From contig CAYVKA010000055.1 in the NCBI GenBank assembly GCA_964451925.1, forward strand, positions 1 to 31,514: a stretch of DNA of 31,514 nt, read 5' to 3'. Below are positions 23,865-31,087 of the stretch, in pieces; the first letter of the stretch is position 1; the number at the start of each line of letters is the position of its first letter. The position numbers and the translations under genes were made by a program. The notes beneath the pieces were generated by a model. That model ran no database searches and was not told the DNA's origin. It saw only the letters and a program-made list of their open reading frames with translations. This stretch comes from Nevskia sp964451925 (lineage in GTDB: Bacteria > Pseudomonadota > Gammaproteobacteria > Nevskiales > Nevskiaceae).

Positions 23865-24878
23865 TTACTGCAGGCTGTCGAGATGCTGGACGCCGGATTC
23901 CCCCACCAGCACCAGGCCGCCCTTGAACGGCACCACATCGGAATACGGCGTGTCGCCGGGGCTCTTCAGGCTGCGCGCCTTGCCGCTGGCGGTGTCCACC
24001 AGCTGGATGATGCCGTTGAGGCCGACCATCGCCACCGTGTTCGCATCCACCGTTTCGCAGCCGAACAGCGAGGTCGGCGCGGTGGTCTCGACCTTCTGCC
24101 ACTTGCCGCCGCGCACGTCGCTGCTGAGGTAGGCGTTGCCGCGCAGGCCGCAAACCAGCGCGCCCTTCTCGCCCACCGGCACGGCGCCGAAGTAGGTGCC
24201 CTCGTAGGGCGACTTGAGCTTGTTCCAGGTCTTGCCGCCGTCGGTCGACAGGATCAGCAGGCCCTGCTCGCCGGCGATGAACAGGTCGCCGTTCTTCAGT
24301 TTGCGGATGCTGTACATGTGCAGCCCGGCGTCCTTCACCACCGGCGCGTTGACCTCGCCCCAGGTGCCGCCGCCGTCCTCGGTCTTGTAGAACAGGCCGT
24401 AGGCGCCGACTGCGTAGGCGTGGTCCTTGTCCAGCGCCAGCACGCTGAGGAACGGGTTTTCCAGCTCGGGCTGGAAGTTCTGCAGGGTCCAGGTCTTGCC
24501 ACCGTCACCGGTGTGCAGCACCACGGCGTCATGGCCCACCACCCAGCCGTTCTGCGCATCGGTGAACGACACCGCCGTCAGCGGCGAGCGCACCGGCACC
24601 TCCAGCTGCGCCCAGCTGCGACCGTCGTTGGAAGCGAGGATCTCGCCATGGTCGCCGACCGCGATCAGGTGCTCGCCGGTATCGGCCACGCCCATGATCA
24701 GCGACTGCGTGGCGCGCGGCATGATTTCCGCCGGCCGTGGTTTCACCGACACCGGCACCGTGGCCGGCGCTTCGGCGGCGGCGCCCTGGCCGGGCTGGCC
24801 CTGTGCGGCCGCGGCAAAGCTCAGTGCGGCGCACGCCGCAAAGCCCAAAGCCGCCAGCACGCTGGTCTCGGTTTTCAT
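23865..24878 (-). CDS. Secreted YCF48/HCF136-like beta-propeller protein
   Basis: The 337-residue product has a signal peptide (to about residue 24) and a repeat region of propeller blades marked by Asp-box-like turns: S-N-D-G-R-S-W, G-D-G-G-K-T-W, E-D-G-G-G-T-W and T-D-G-G-K-T-W. This is the pattern of photosystem II assembly factor YCF48 and related BNR/sialidase-type propellers. In a non-photosynthetic bacterium the photosynthesis label is only structural. From memory such proteins often sit beside MMPL exporters in proteobacteria, so a periplasmic partner role is inferred. ATG 24878 has GAGGTG eight bases upstream; the longer frame upstream is not supported. The RBS directly follows a dispersed-repeat core at 24893-24908. 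Confidence 0.85.
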   Translation of the reverse strand: MKTETSVLAALGFAACAALSFAAAAQGQPGQGAAAEAPATVPVSVKPRPAEIMPRATQSLIMGVADTGEHLIAVGDHGEILASNDGRSWAQLEVPVRSPLTAVSFTDAQNGWVVGHDAVVLHTGDGGKTWTLQNFQPELENPFLSVLALDKDHAYAVGAYGLFYKTEDGGGTWGEVNAPVVKDAGLHMYSIRKLKNGDLFIAGEQGLLILSTDGGKTWNKLKSPYEGTYFGAVPVGEKGALVCGLRGNAYLSSDVRGGKWQKVETTAPTSLFGCETVDANTVAMVGLNGIIQLVDTASGKARSLKSPGDTPYSDVVPFKGGLVLVGESGVQHLDSLQ

Positions 24879-24892
24879 TCTTGTCGCACCTC

Positions 24893-24928
24893 TAGGGCCT
24901 GTTGACACTGAGTTCCGGATATTTTTTT
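24893..24928 (-). repeat. Dispersed short repeat, copy 2 (upstream of YCF48-like gene)
   Basis: The core at 24893-24908, read on the minus strand as GTGTCAACAGGCCCTA, differs at one of 16 bases from the core upstream of lptD. An A-run followed by TA (complement of 24920-24928) lies upstream of the core, as in the first copy. Both copies sit just before a gene start in the same orientation. Confidence 0.5.
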
Positions 24929-25087
24929 GAAGTCCCCGCCGCACCACGGGGGCCTGCTTGGGACAGGCGGCGCGCCCGATACCGGCGCAACAGTCGCGCA
25001 GATGTACCAAACCCGCCTCCGCTAGGCAAGGAAAACATGAGGAGAAATCGGCCGCAGCGCGCCGCCTGCCGCGGTGCGGCCACGTTC

Positions 25088-25108
25088 GATTATTGGCCGC
25101 CAATAGTC
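25088..25108. promoter_or_regulatory. 21-base palindrome, candidate operator
   Basis: The inner part TATTGGC-C-GCCAATA (25091-25105) is a perfect inverted repeat, and the two outer bases on each side (GA, TC) also pair with one mismatch between. Size and symmetry suit a dimeric regulator of the TetR or similar type. It lies about 210 bases upstream of the YCF48-MMPL operon. No regulator gene is present in the window, so its function is inference. Confidence 0.4.
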
Positions 25109-25173
25109 AATGGCCGCGGCAGCACTGAACGGCCAAGACCCTGGGAATCCCGATCAAGCGCGGCGTGCGCCAC

Positions 25174-25932
25174 TCAGCCGGCGCCGCCCGACGCCAGCCA
25201 GATCAGCGCCGCCATGCGCCCGGTGACGCCGTCACGGCGGAAGGAATAAAAGCGCGCGGGATCGGCGTGCGTGCTGATGCCGCCGCCGCTGACCTGGCCG
25301 ACGCCGGCATGCGCCAGGCGCTGCCGCGCCAGCAGGAACAGGTCGGCGTAGTGCTTGCCGGCCCTCCCGCCGGGGCGAAACGCCCGCGCCGCAGCCGGGT
25401 CGGCGCGCACGAAGCTGTCGCGCACCTCCTCCCCGACCTCGAATGCCTCCGGACCGATGGCCGGGCCGAGCCAGGCCAGCAACTCCCGTGGCGGCGCCGG
25501 CAGCGCGGCCACGGTGCGCTCCAGCACGCCGCCGGCCAGTCCACGCCAGCCGGCATGGGCCGCCGCCACCAGGGTACCGGCACGGTCGCACAACAGCACC
25601 GGCAGGCAGTCCGCCGCCTGCACCACGCAGACCACCCCCGGCTCGACGCTGAAGCTGGCGTCCGCCTCCGGCTCCGACGCGTCCTCGGGCATGCGCACCA
25701 CGCGTATGCCATGCACCTGGCGGATCCAGCACGGCTCCGCCGGCAGGCCCAGCGCCAGGGCGGCACGCCGGCGGTTTTCGTTGACCGCGACGGCATCGTC
25801 GCCGCTGCCGCGCCCCATGTTGAGGCCGGCATACGGCCCCTGGCTGACGCCGCCGATGCGCGTGGTGCAGGCCGCACGCACCCGCGGCGGGGCCGGCCAG
25901 TCGGGGTGGATGAACAGGGGGGCATCGGTCAT
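25174..25932 (-). CDS. pgeF: Multicopper-oxidase-like laccase domain protein PgeF (YfiH)
   Basis: PgeF (YfiH) is described as a cytoplasmic peptidoglycan-editing factor that prevents L-serine misincorporation at the second position of the stem peptide; other members act on purine nucleosides. The 252-residue product carries the Zn-binding triad H74 (in R-Q-V-H-G), C109 (A-A-D-C-L-P-V) and H126 (A-H-A-G-W-R-G). The length is typical. ATG 25932 has GGGAAGAGG just upstream; the longer frame would read through the short repeat at 25945-25980. It follows rluD on the same strand, a common arrangement. Confidence 0.94.
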   Translation of the reverse strand: MTDAPLFIHPDWPAPPRVRAACTTRIGGVSQGPYAGLNMGRGSGDDAVAVNENRRRAALALGLPAEPCWIRQVHGIRVVRMPEDASEPEADASFSVEPGVVCVVQAADCLPVLLCDRAGTLVAAAHAGWRGLAGGVLERTVAALPAPPRELLAWLGPAIGPEAFEVGEEVRDSFVRADPAAARAFRPGGRAGKHYADLFLLARQRLAHAGVGQVSGGGISTHADPARFYSFRRDGVTGRMAALIWLASGGAG

Positions 25933-25944
25933 GGCGCCTCTTCC

Positions 25945-25980
25945 CGGGAGTCGGCAATGGGGAATAGAGAATCGCAAAAG
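25945..25980 (+). repeat. GGGAATCG-type short repeat, left copy of an inverted pair
   Basis: This 36-base stretch begins CGGGAGTCGG and continues with GGGAAT/GAGAATCG units. It matches the reverse complement of 26036-26071 at about 29 of 36 positions. It lies in the pgeF-rluD gap, directly upstream of the pgeF ribosome-binding site. Similar tandem GGGAATCG units are, from memory, a frequent dispersed repeat in Xanthomonadales-related genomes. Confidence 0.7.
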
Positions 25981-26023
25981 CAGGCACCCGCGGCACCTCT
26001 TCCGCAAAGCACCGGGAAAGTGC

Positions 26024-27031
26024 TCATCGACCAGTCCTCTTCGATTCCCGATTCTCGATTCCCGACTCCCGCTGCCCCGCCCTCAGCAATTGAAGCAAAG
26101 CCTGCATGTCGTCCGGCGGCTCGGCGGCGAAGTGCAGCTCGCGGCCGTCGTCGGGATGGTTCAGGCTCAGCTCGCGCGCATGCAGGGCCTGGCGCGGGAA
26201 TGCGCGCAGCGCGGCGCGCAGGCCGTCGTCCATGCCGACGCCGCGCACCACCTGCCCGCCGTAGACGCTGTCGCCGACGATGGGATGGCGCAGGCTGGCC
26301 ATGTGCACGCGGATCTGGTGGGTGCGTCCGGTCTCCAGGCGCACGCGCAGCAGGGTGTGAAAACGGAAGCGCTCCAGCACGCGGTAGTGGGTGACGGCGC
26401 GGCGCCCGCCGTCCAGCACGGCCATGCGCAGGCGGTTGTGCGGGTCGCGCCCGATCGGCGCATCGACAGTGCCGCCGGACACCACTTCACCGCTGACCAG
26501 CGCGTCGTACTCGCGGCGGATGCGGCGCGCCGCCATCGCCGCCACCAGGCGGGTGTGGGCCGGCAGCGTCAGCGCTACCACCAGCAGGCCGGAAGTGTCC
26601 TTGTCGAGGCGGTGGACCAGCCCGGCGCGCGGCACCTGCGCGGTCTGCGGGAAGCGGTGCAGCAGGGCGTTCTGCAAGGTACCGTCCGGCGCCCCGGCCC
26701 CCGGGTGCACGATCAGGCCCGGCGGCTTGTTGATGATGGCCAGCGCATCGTCGGCGTAGACCACCTCCAGGCCGATCGCCTGCGGCGCCGCGGCGCCGGC
26801 CTGGGAGGCCTGCGGCCGCAGCTCCAGCCGGTCGCCGGCCCGCACCGGCTCGCGCGTGCGCTGCGCCGCGGCGCCGTTGCGGGTCAGCAGGCCCTGCTCG
26901 ATCCAGCCTTGCAGGCGCCCGCGCGAGTACGCCGGAAACAGGCGGGCGGCGGCGGCATCGAGCCGCGCGCCGTCGAGCTCGGCCGTCACCTCGGCCTGCT
27001 GCGCGGCACTTTCGCCGCCGGCGGCGGTCAT
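26024..27031 (-). CDS. rluD: 23S rRNA pseudouridine synthase RluD
   Basis: RluD converts uridines 1911, 1915 and 1917 in helix 69 of 23S rRNA to pseudouridine. The 335-residue protein has an N-terminal S4 domain (about 15-75) and an RluA-type catalytic domain with G-L-V-H-R-L-D-K-D-T-S-G (137-148, catalytic D143). Further motifs are G-R-T-H-Q-I-R-V-H and P-I-V-G-D-S-V-Y-G. The last residues, R-E-S-G-I-E-N-R-E-S-K-R-T-G-R, are encoded by the short repeat at 26036-26071 and are not part of the fold, so the repeat has probably replaced or extended the original C-terminus. It is divergent from bamD, with an 82-base gap. Confidence 0.95.
   Translation of the reverse strand: MTAAGGESAAQQAEVTAELDGARLDAAAARLFPAYSRGRLQGWIEQGLLTRNGAAAQRTREPVRAGDRLELRPQASQAGAAAPQAIGLEVVYADDALAIINKPPGLIVHPGAGAPDGTLQNALLHRFPQTAQVPRAGLVHRLDKDTSGLLVVALTLPAHTRLVAAMAARRIRREYDALVSGEVVSGGTVDAPIGRDPHNRLRMAVLDGGRRAVTHYRVLERFRFHTLLRVRLETGRTHQIRVHMASLRHPIVGDSVYGGQVVRGVGMDDGLRAALRAFPRQALHARELSLNHPDDGRELHFAAEPPDDMQALLQLLRAGQRESGIENRESKRTGR
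26036..26071 (-). repeat. GGGAATCG-type short repeat, right copy, inside the rluD 3' end
   Basis: On the minus strand this reads CGGGAGTCGGGAATCGAGAA and continues with another GGGAATCG unit. It is the inverted partner of 25945-25980, separated from it by 55 bases, so transcripts of this junction could fold into a long stem. It lies within the rluD coding sequence just before the stop at 26024-26026. Confidence 0.7.
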
Positions 27032-27038
27032 AATTGCG

Positions 27039-27078
27039 GGAGCCTTAACAAATTAAGGCCGGAGCCTTGGGCTATACT
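27039..27078 (+). promoter_or_regulatory. Candidate bamD promoter with symmetric and direct repeat sites
   Basis: A -10-like TATACT (27073-27078) lies 36 bases before the bamD ATG, but no -35 box stands at normal spacing. Upstream is a perfect inverted repeat GCCTTAA-CAAA-TTAAGGC (27042-27059). The octamer GGAGCCTT also occurs twice, at 27039-27046 and 27061-27068, exactly 22 bases apart (two helical turns). The cluster in the bamD/rluD divergent gap suggests a regulator binding site, but no regulator is known from the window. Confidence 0.35.
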
Positions 27079-27113
27079 CGGGATTGCTTTCACCGCTTGC
27101 CTTGATCCATAGA

Positions 27114-28445
27114 ATGACAACCCTTCTCTCCTCGCCCGGGCTGGGGCGGCTGGCGCGGCTGGCCGCGATCGGGCTGCTGGTCGCCGGCTGCAGCTCCAAC
27201 CCCGACAAGGCCGACCGCCCGGAAAATCCGTTCAAGACCGCGCAGGAAGGTCCCGGCGGGGCGAAGTCGCCGCTGTCCGACCGCGAGCTGCGGCAGCAGG
27301 CCGGGCAATTGTATCGCCACGCGCGCGAGGCGCTGGACAATTCCGACTACGCCGTGGCCATCACCCGCTACGACACGCTGATCGCGCGCTACCCGTTCTC
27401 GGACTATTCCACCCAGGCCGAACTGGAGCGCATCTACGCCGACTACAAGAGCTACAAGGCCGACGAGGCGGTGACCGCCGCCGACCGCTTCCTGCGCTCG
27501 CACCCGCGCCATCCCTCGGCCGACTACGTGATGTACCTGAAGGGCTGCGCCGACTTCAACCGCGACGACGGCGTGCTCGACAACCTGATGCCGAGCAACA
27601 CCAAGCGCGACATCGGCAACCAGCGCCGCGCCTTCGAGGACTTCGCGCTGCTGGTGCAGCGCTATCCGAACAGCAAGTACATCGGCGACGCGCGCCGCCG
27701 CATGCTGTTCGCGCGCAACCGCATCGCCGACCACGAGCTGTCGGTGGCGCAGTTCTACGTCACCCGCGGCGCCTACGTCGCCGCCGCCAAGCGCGCCACC
27801 GACATCATCACCGAGTACCCCGGCGCCCCGGCCACCGCCGATGCGCTGAAGATCCTGCAGCGCAGCTACAGCAAGATCGGGCTCAACCAGGAGGCCAAGG
27901 ACACGGCCACCCTGATCGCGATGAACAGCGACAAGGTGCAGTACACCGACGCACCCAAGCCCGGCGTGATCAATGCGCCGGTGGTGGCCGCGGCGCCGGC
28001 TGAAACGGCGGCGGCGGGCGATCAGCCGCAGGACAAGCCCGGCCTGATGTCGCGCTTCGCCGGCATGTTCGGCGTGTTCGACACCACCAAGCCGGAAAAC
28101 CAGCACACCGTGATCATCGGCGGCGACAAGGGCAACGGCGCGGACGCCAAGCCCGCTTCCGGCGCCAGCGGCGCGGCAGCCGCGGGCAGCGGCGTCACGC
28201 TCAGCTCCGGGTTCGATCAGCAGCAGGCCCAGCCGCAGGGCGGCGACAGCGCCAAGGCGCCGGCCAAGGATGCCGACAGCAACGCCGCGCAGCCGGCCGA
28301 AAAGCCGCAGAAGAAAGGCTTCTTCACCTGGTTCGCCGGCCTGTTCTCGGTGTTCGATTCGAACAAGAGCGGAGACCCCGCGCCGCCCAAGCCCGCCGCC
28401 GACGGCAAGGCCGGCGCCGCCAGCAACGCCGATACCACCAAGTAA
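27114..28445 (+). CDS. bamD: Outer-membrane assembly lipoprotein BamD with long C-terminal extension
   Basis: BamD is the essential TPR lipoprotein of the beta-barrel assembly machine and works with BamA on clients delivered by SurA. The 443-residue product has a lipobox L-V-A-G-C (Cys26) and the BamD TPR domain (about residues 58-275). Conserved segments include A-R-Y-P-F-S-D-Y-S-T, F-L-R-S-H-P-R-H-P-S-A-D-Y and V-Q-R-Y-P-N-S-K-Y. Typical BamD proteins end near 245-280 residues; here about 165 more follow. This extension is rich in Ala, Pro, Gly and Lys and contains a motif twice: G-L-M-S-R-F-A-G-M-F-G-V-F-D-T-T-K (310-326) and G-F-F-T-W-F-A-G-L-F-S-V-F-D-S-N-K (402-418). ATG 27114 gives the proper lipoprotein signal; the longer frame would start at TTG or CTG codons upstream. 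The gene ends just before a bidirectional terminator. Confidence 0.93.
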   Translation: MTTLLSSPGLGRLARLAAIGLLVAGCSSNPDKADRPENPFKTAQEGPGGAKSPLSDRELRQQAGQLYRHAREALDNSDYAVAITRYDTLIARYPFSDYSTQAELERIYADYKSYKADEAVTAADRFLRSHPRHPSADYVMYLKGCADFNRDDGVLDNLMPSNTKRDIGNQRRAFEDFALLVQRYPNSKYIGDARRRMLFARNRIADHELSVAQFYVTRGAYVAAAKRATDIITEYPGAPATADALKILQRSYSKIGLNQEAKDTATLIAMNSDKVQYTDAPKPGVINAPVVAAAPAETAAAGDQPQDKPGLMSRFAGMFGVFDTTKPENQHTVIIGGDKGNGADAKPASGASGAAAAGSGVTLSSGFDQQQAQPQGGDSAKAPAKDADSNAAQPAEKPQKKGFFTWFAGLFSVFDSNKSGDPAPPKPAADGKAGAASNADTTK

Positions 28446-28456
28446 CCCGGGCTCAC

Positions 28457-28486
28457 AAAAAAAAGCGGCCGATGGCCGCTTTTTTT
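28457..28486. terminator. Bidirectional rho-independent terminator between bamD and nadE
   Basis: An A-run (28457-28464), GCGGCC, a GAT loop, GGCCGC and a T-run (28480-28486) form a perfect stem with T-runs on either strand. It lies 11 bases after the bamD stop and 26 bases after the nadE stop on the other strand, so it can serve both convergent genes. Confidence 0.92.
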
Positions 28487-28512
28487 ATGCCTGTGACCCA
28501 GGCGGCGGCGCG

Positions 28513-30132
28513 CTACAGGTCGCCGTACACCGCGGTGATCGGATAGCGGCGCTCACGGCCGAAGGCACGGCGCGTGATTTTCGGCCCCGGCGGCGCCTGG
28601 CGGCGCTTGTACTCGGAACGCCGCACCAGCGCGGCGACCCGCTGCACCGTGGCCCGGTCATAGCCCATGGCGACGATGTCGGCGATGGAACGGCTGTCCT
28701 CGACGTAGGCCTCGAGGATCGGGTCGAGCACCTCGTAGGGCGGCAGCGAGTCGGAGTCCTTCTGGTCCGGGCGCAGCTCGGCCGACGGCGCGCGGGTGAT
28801 GACGCGCTCCGGGATCACCTCGCCGTCGCCCAGCGTGTTGCGGTAGCGCGCCAGGCGGTAGACCAGGGTCTTGTAGACGTCCTTGATCGGAGCGAACCCG
28901 CCGCACATGTCGCCGTACAGCGTGGCGTAGCCCACCGCCATCTCGCTCTTGTTGCCGGTGGTCAGCACCACCTGGCCGAACTTGTTGGACAACGCCATCA
29001 GCAGCACGCCGCGGCAGCGCGACTGCAGGTTTTCCTCGGTGATATCGACCTCGCGGCCGGCAAAAGTCGCGGCCAGGGTCTGGTTGAACGCGCCGAAGGC
29101 ATCCTCGATCGGCAGCACCGAATGGCGCAGGCCGCGGCGCTGCGCCTGCAGGCGCGCATCCTCGTTGGACATGTCGGCGGTGTAGCGCGAGGGCAGCGAC
29201 ACCGTCCACACATTTTCCGGCCCCAGCGCGTCGGCGGCGATGGCCGCCACCAGGGCCGAATCGATGCCGCCTGACAAGCCGATCAGCGCGCCGGGGAAGC
29301 CGTTGCGCCCGACATAGTCGCGCGTCGCCCGCACCAGCCCCTTGTAGACCGCGGCCTCCTCCAGCTCCTCGGCGGCGACCTGGCCGACGAAGCGGCCGTT
29401 GAAGCCGGCGACGTAGACGCCGTCCTCGAACACCGGCGCGCGGAAGCCCACCGCGCCGTCGCCGTTGATGCCGATGGAGCCGCCGTCGAACACCAGGTCA
29501 TCCTGGCCGCCGACCATGTTGACGTAGAGGATCGGCAGGCCGGTTTCGGCCGAGCGCGCGCGCAGCACCTCGATGCGGTCGTGGTGCTTGGACAGATCGT
29601 AGGGCGAAGCGTTGATGTTGATCAGCAGCCGGGCTCCGGCGGCCTTGGCCTGCTCGGCCGGCGCCGGGCCCCACACGTCCTCGCAGACGCAGACGCCGAT
29701 CGGCACGCCGCGCAGTTCGAACACCGCCGGGCCGCTGCCGGCGAGGAAGTGGCGCTTCTCGTCGAACACGCCGTAGTTGGGCAGCAGCTGCTTGCGGTAG
29801 CGCGCGATGACGGCGCCGTCGCGGATCACCCAGGCGGCGTTGTACAAGCCTTCGGCGGCGAATTCCGGCAGGCCCACCACCAGAGTGATGCCCTGCACTT
29901 CGCGCAGCAGCCGGGCCACGCCGTCGTCGATGGCGCGCGGCAGCGCCGCGCGCAGCAGCAGATCGTCGGGCGGATAACCCAGCAGCGACAGTTCGGGGCA
30001 GACCAGCAAGTCGGCCTTGAGCTCGTCGCGGGCCTGGCGCGCCGCGTCGATGATCTTGCCGACGTTGCCGTCGATATCGCCGACCCAGAGATTGAGCTGG
30101 GCGGCGGCGAGCCTCAGGGGGTGGACGATCAC
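28513..30132 (-). CDS. nadE: Glutamine-dependent NAD+ synthetase NadE
   Basis: NadE amidates deamido-NAD to NAD using glutamine, ATP and an N-terminal glutaminase. The 539-residue protein has the two-domain form. A nitrilase-like domain (about 1-260) carries the triad E47 (in C-P-E-L-S-L-L-G-Y-P), K114 (R-Y-R-K-Q-L-L-P-N-Y) and C150 (V-C-E-D-V-W). A synthetase domain carries the PP-loop S-G-G-I-D-S (287-292), followed by T-T-G-N-K-S-E and Y-G-D-M-C-G-G-F. The start is GTG 30132, with GGGA five bases upstream, and the N-terminus fits the family. It lies 61 bases downstream of sucD on the same strand, separated from it by a large hairpin. Confidence 0.96.
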   Translation of the reverse strand: MIVHPLRLAAAQLNLWVGDIDGNVGKIIDAARQARDELKADLLVCPELSLLGYPPDDLLLRAALPRAIDDGVARLLREVQGITLVVGLPEFAAEGLYNAAWVIRDGAVIARYRKQLLPNYGVFDEKRHFLAGSGPAVFELRGVPIGVCVCEDVWGPAPAEQAKAAGARLLININASPYDLSKHHDRIEVLRARSAETGLPILYVNMVGGQDDLVFDGGSIGINGDGAVGFRAPVFEDGVYVAGFNGRFVGQVAAEELEEAAVYKGLVRATRDYVGRNGFPGALIGLSGGIDSALVAAIAADALGPENVWTVSLPSRYTADMSNEDARLQAQRRGLRHSVLPIEDAFGAFNQTLAATFAGREVDITEENLQSRCRGVLLMALSNKFGQVVLTTGNKSEMAVGYATLYGDMCGGFAPIKDVYKTLVYRLARYRNTLGDGEVIPERVITRAPSAELRPDQKDSDSLPPYEVLDPILEAYVEDSRSIADIVAMGYDRATVQRVAALVRRSEYKRRQAPPGPKITRRAFGRERRYPITAVYGDL

Positions 30133-30150
30133 GGCGATCCCGATGCAATG

Positions 30151-30186
30151 GGGCCGCAGGCGGCGCCGGGGCGCCGCCTGCGGCCC
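30151..30186 (-). other. Large GC-rich hairpin between sucD and nadE
   Basis: A perfect 17-base inverted repeat, GGGCCGCAGGCGGCGCC with its complement (30151-30167 and 30170-30186), has only two bases between the arms. On the minus strand it follows the sucD stop by seven bases and is followed by CATTGCATC, not a T-run. It is therefore not a standard intrinsic terminator. It may be a U-less terminator, an mRNA 3'-end stabiliser for sucCD, or an attenuator lowering nadE expression. Confidence 0.7.
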
Positions 30187-30193
30187 GGCGCGA

Positions 30194-31072
<879 letters not shown>

Positions 31073-31087
31073 GGGTAATCCGCTCCG

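Larger units (their letters stand above)
24879..25173. other. Intergenic region upstream of the YCF48-MMPL operon
   Basis: This 295-base stretch separates pgeF and the YCF48-like gene, which lie on the same strand. It contains the second dispersed-repeat copy (24893-24928), a GC-rich inverted repeat (GGCCGCA 25050-25056 with TGCGGCC 25075-25081) and a 21-base near-perfect palindrome (25088-25108). A short plus-strand frame starting near 25037 runs into pgeF and was not accepted as a gene. A TTGACT (-35-like) overlaps the palindrome edge on the minus strand, but no good -10 follows. Confidence 0.5.

Noticed and set aside
23865..24878. True photosystem II assembly factor
   Set aside because: Nothing else photosynthetic is in the window; YCF48-like propellers also occur in non-photosynthetic bacteria next to MMPL exporters, so only the fold is assigned.
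24902..25249. Short plus-strand frame of about 70-115 codons, including an ATG near 25037 with AAGGA before it
   Set aside because: It runs into the 3' end of pgeF on the opposite strand, has Arg/Pro-rich composition and no recognisable features.
27045..27078. Full sigma70 promoter TTAACA...TATACT for bamD
   Set aside because: The spacing is 22 bases, too long for normal promoter geometry; only the -10-like box was kept, with low confidence.
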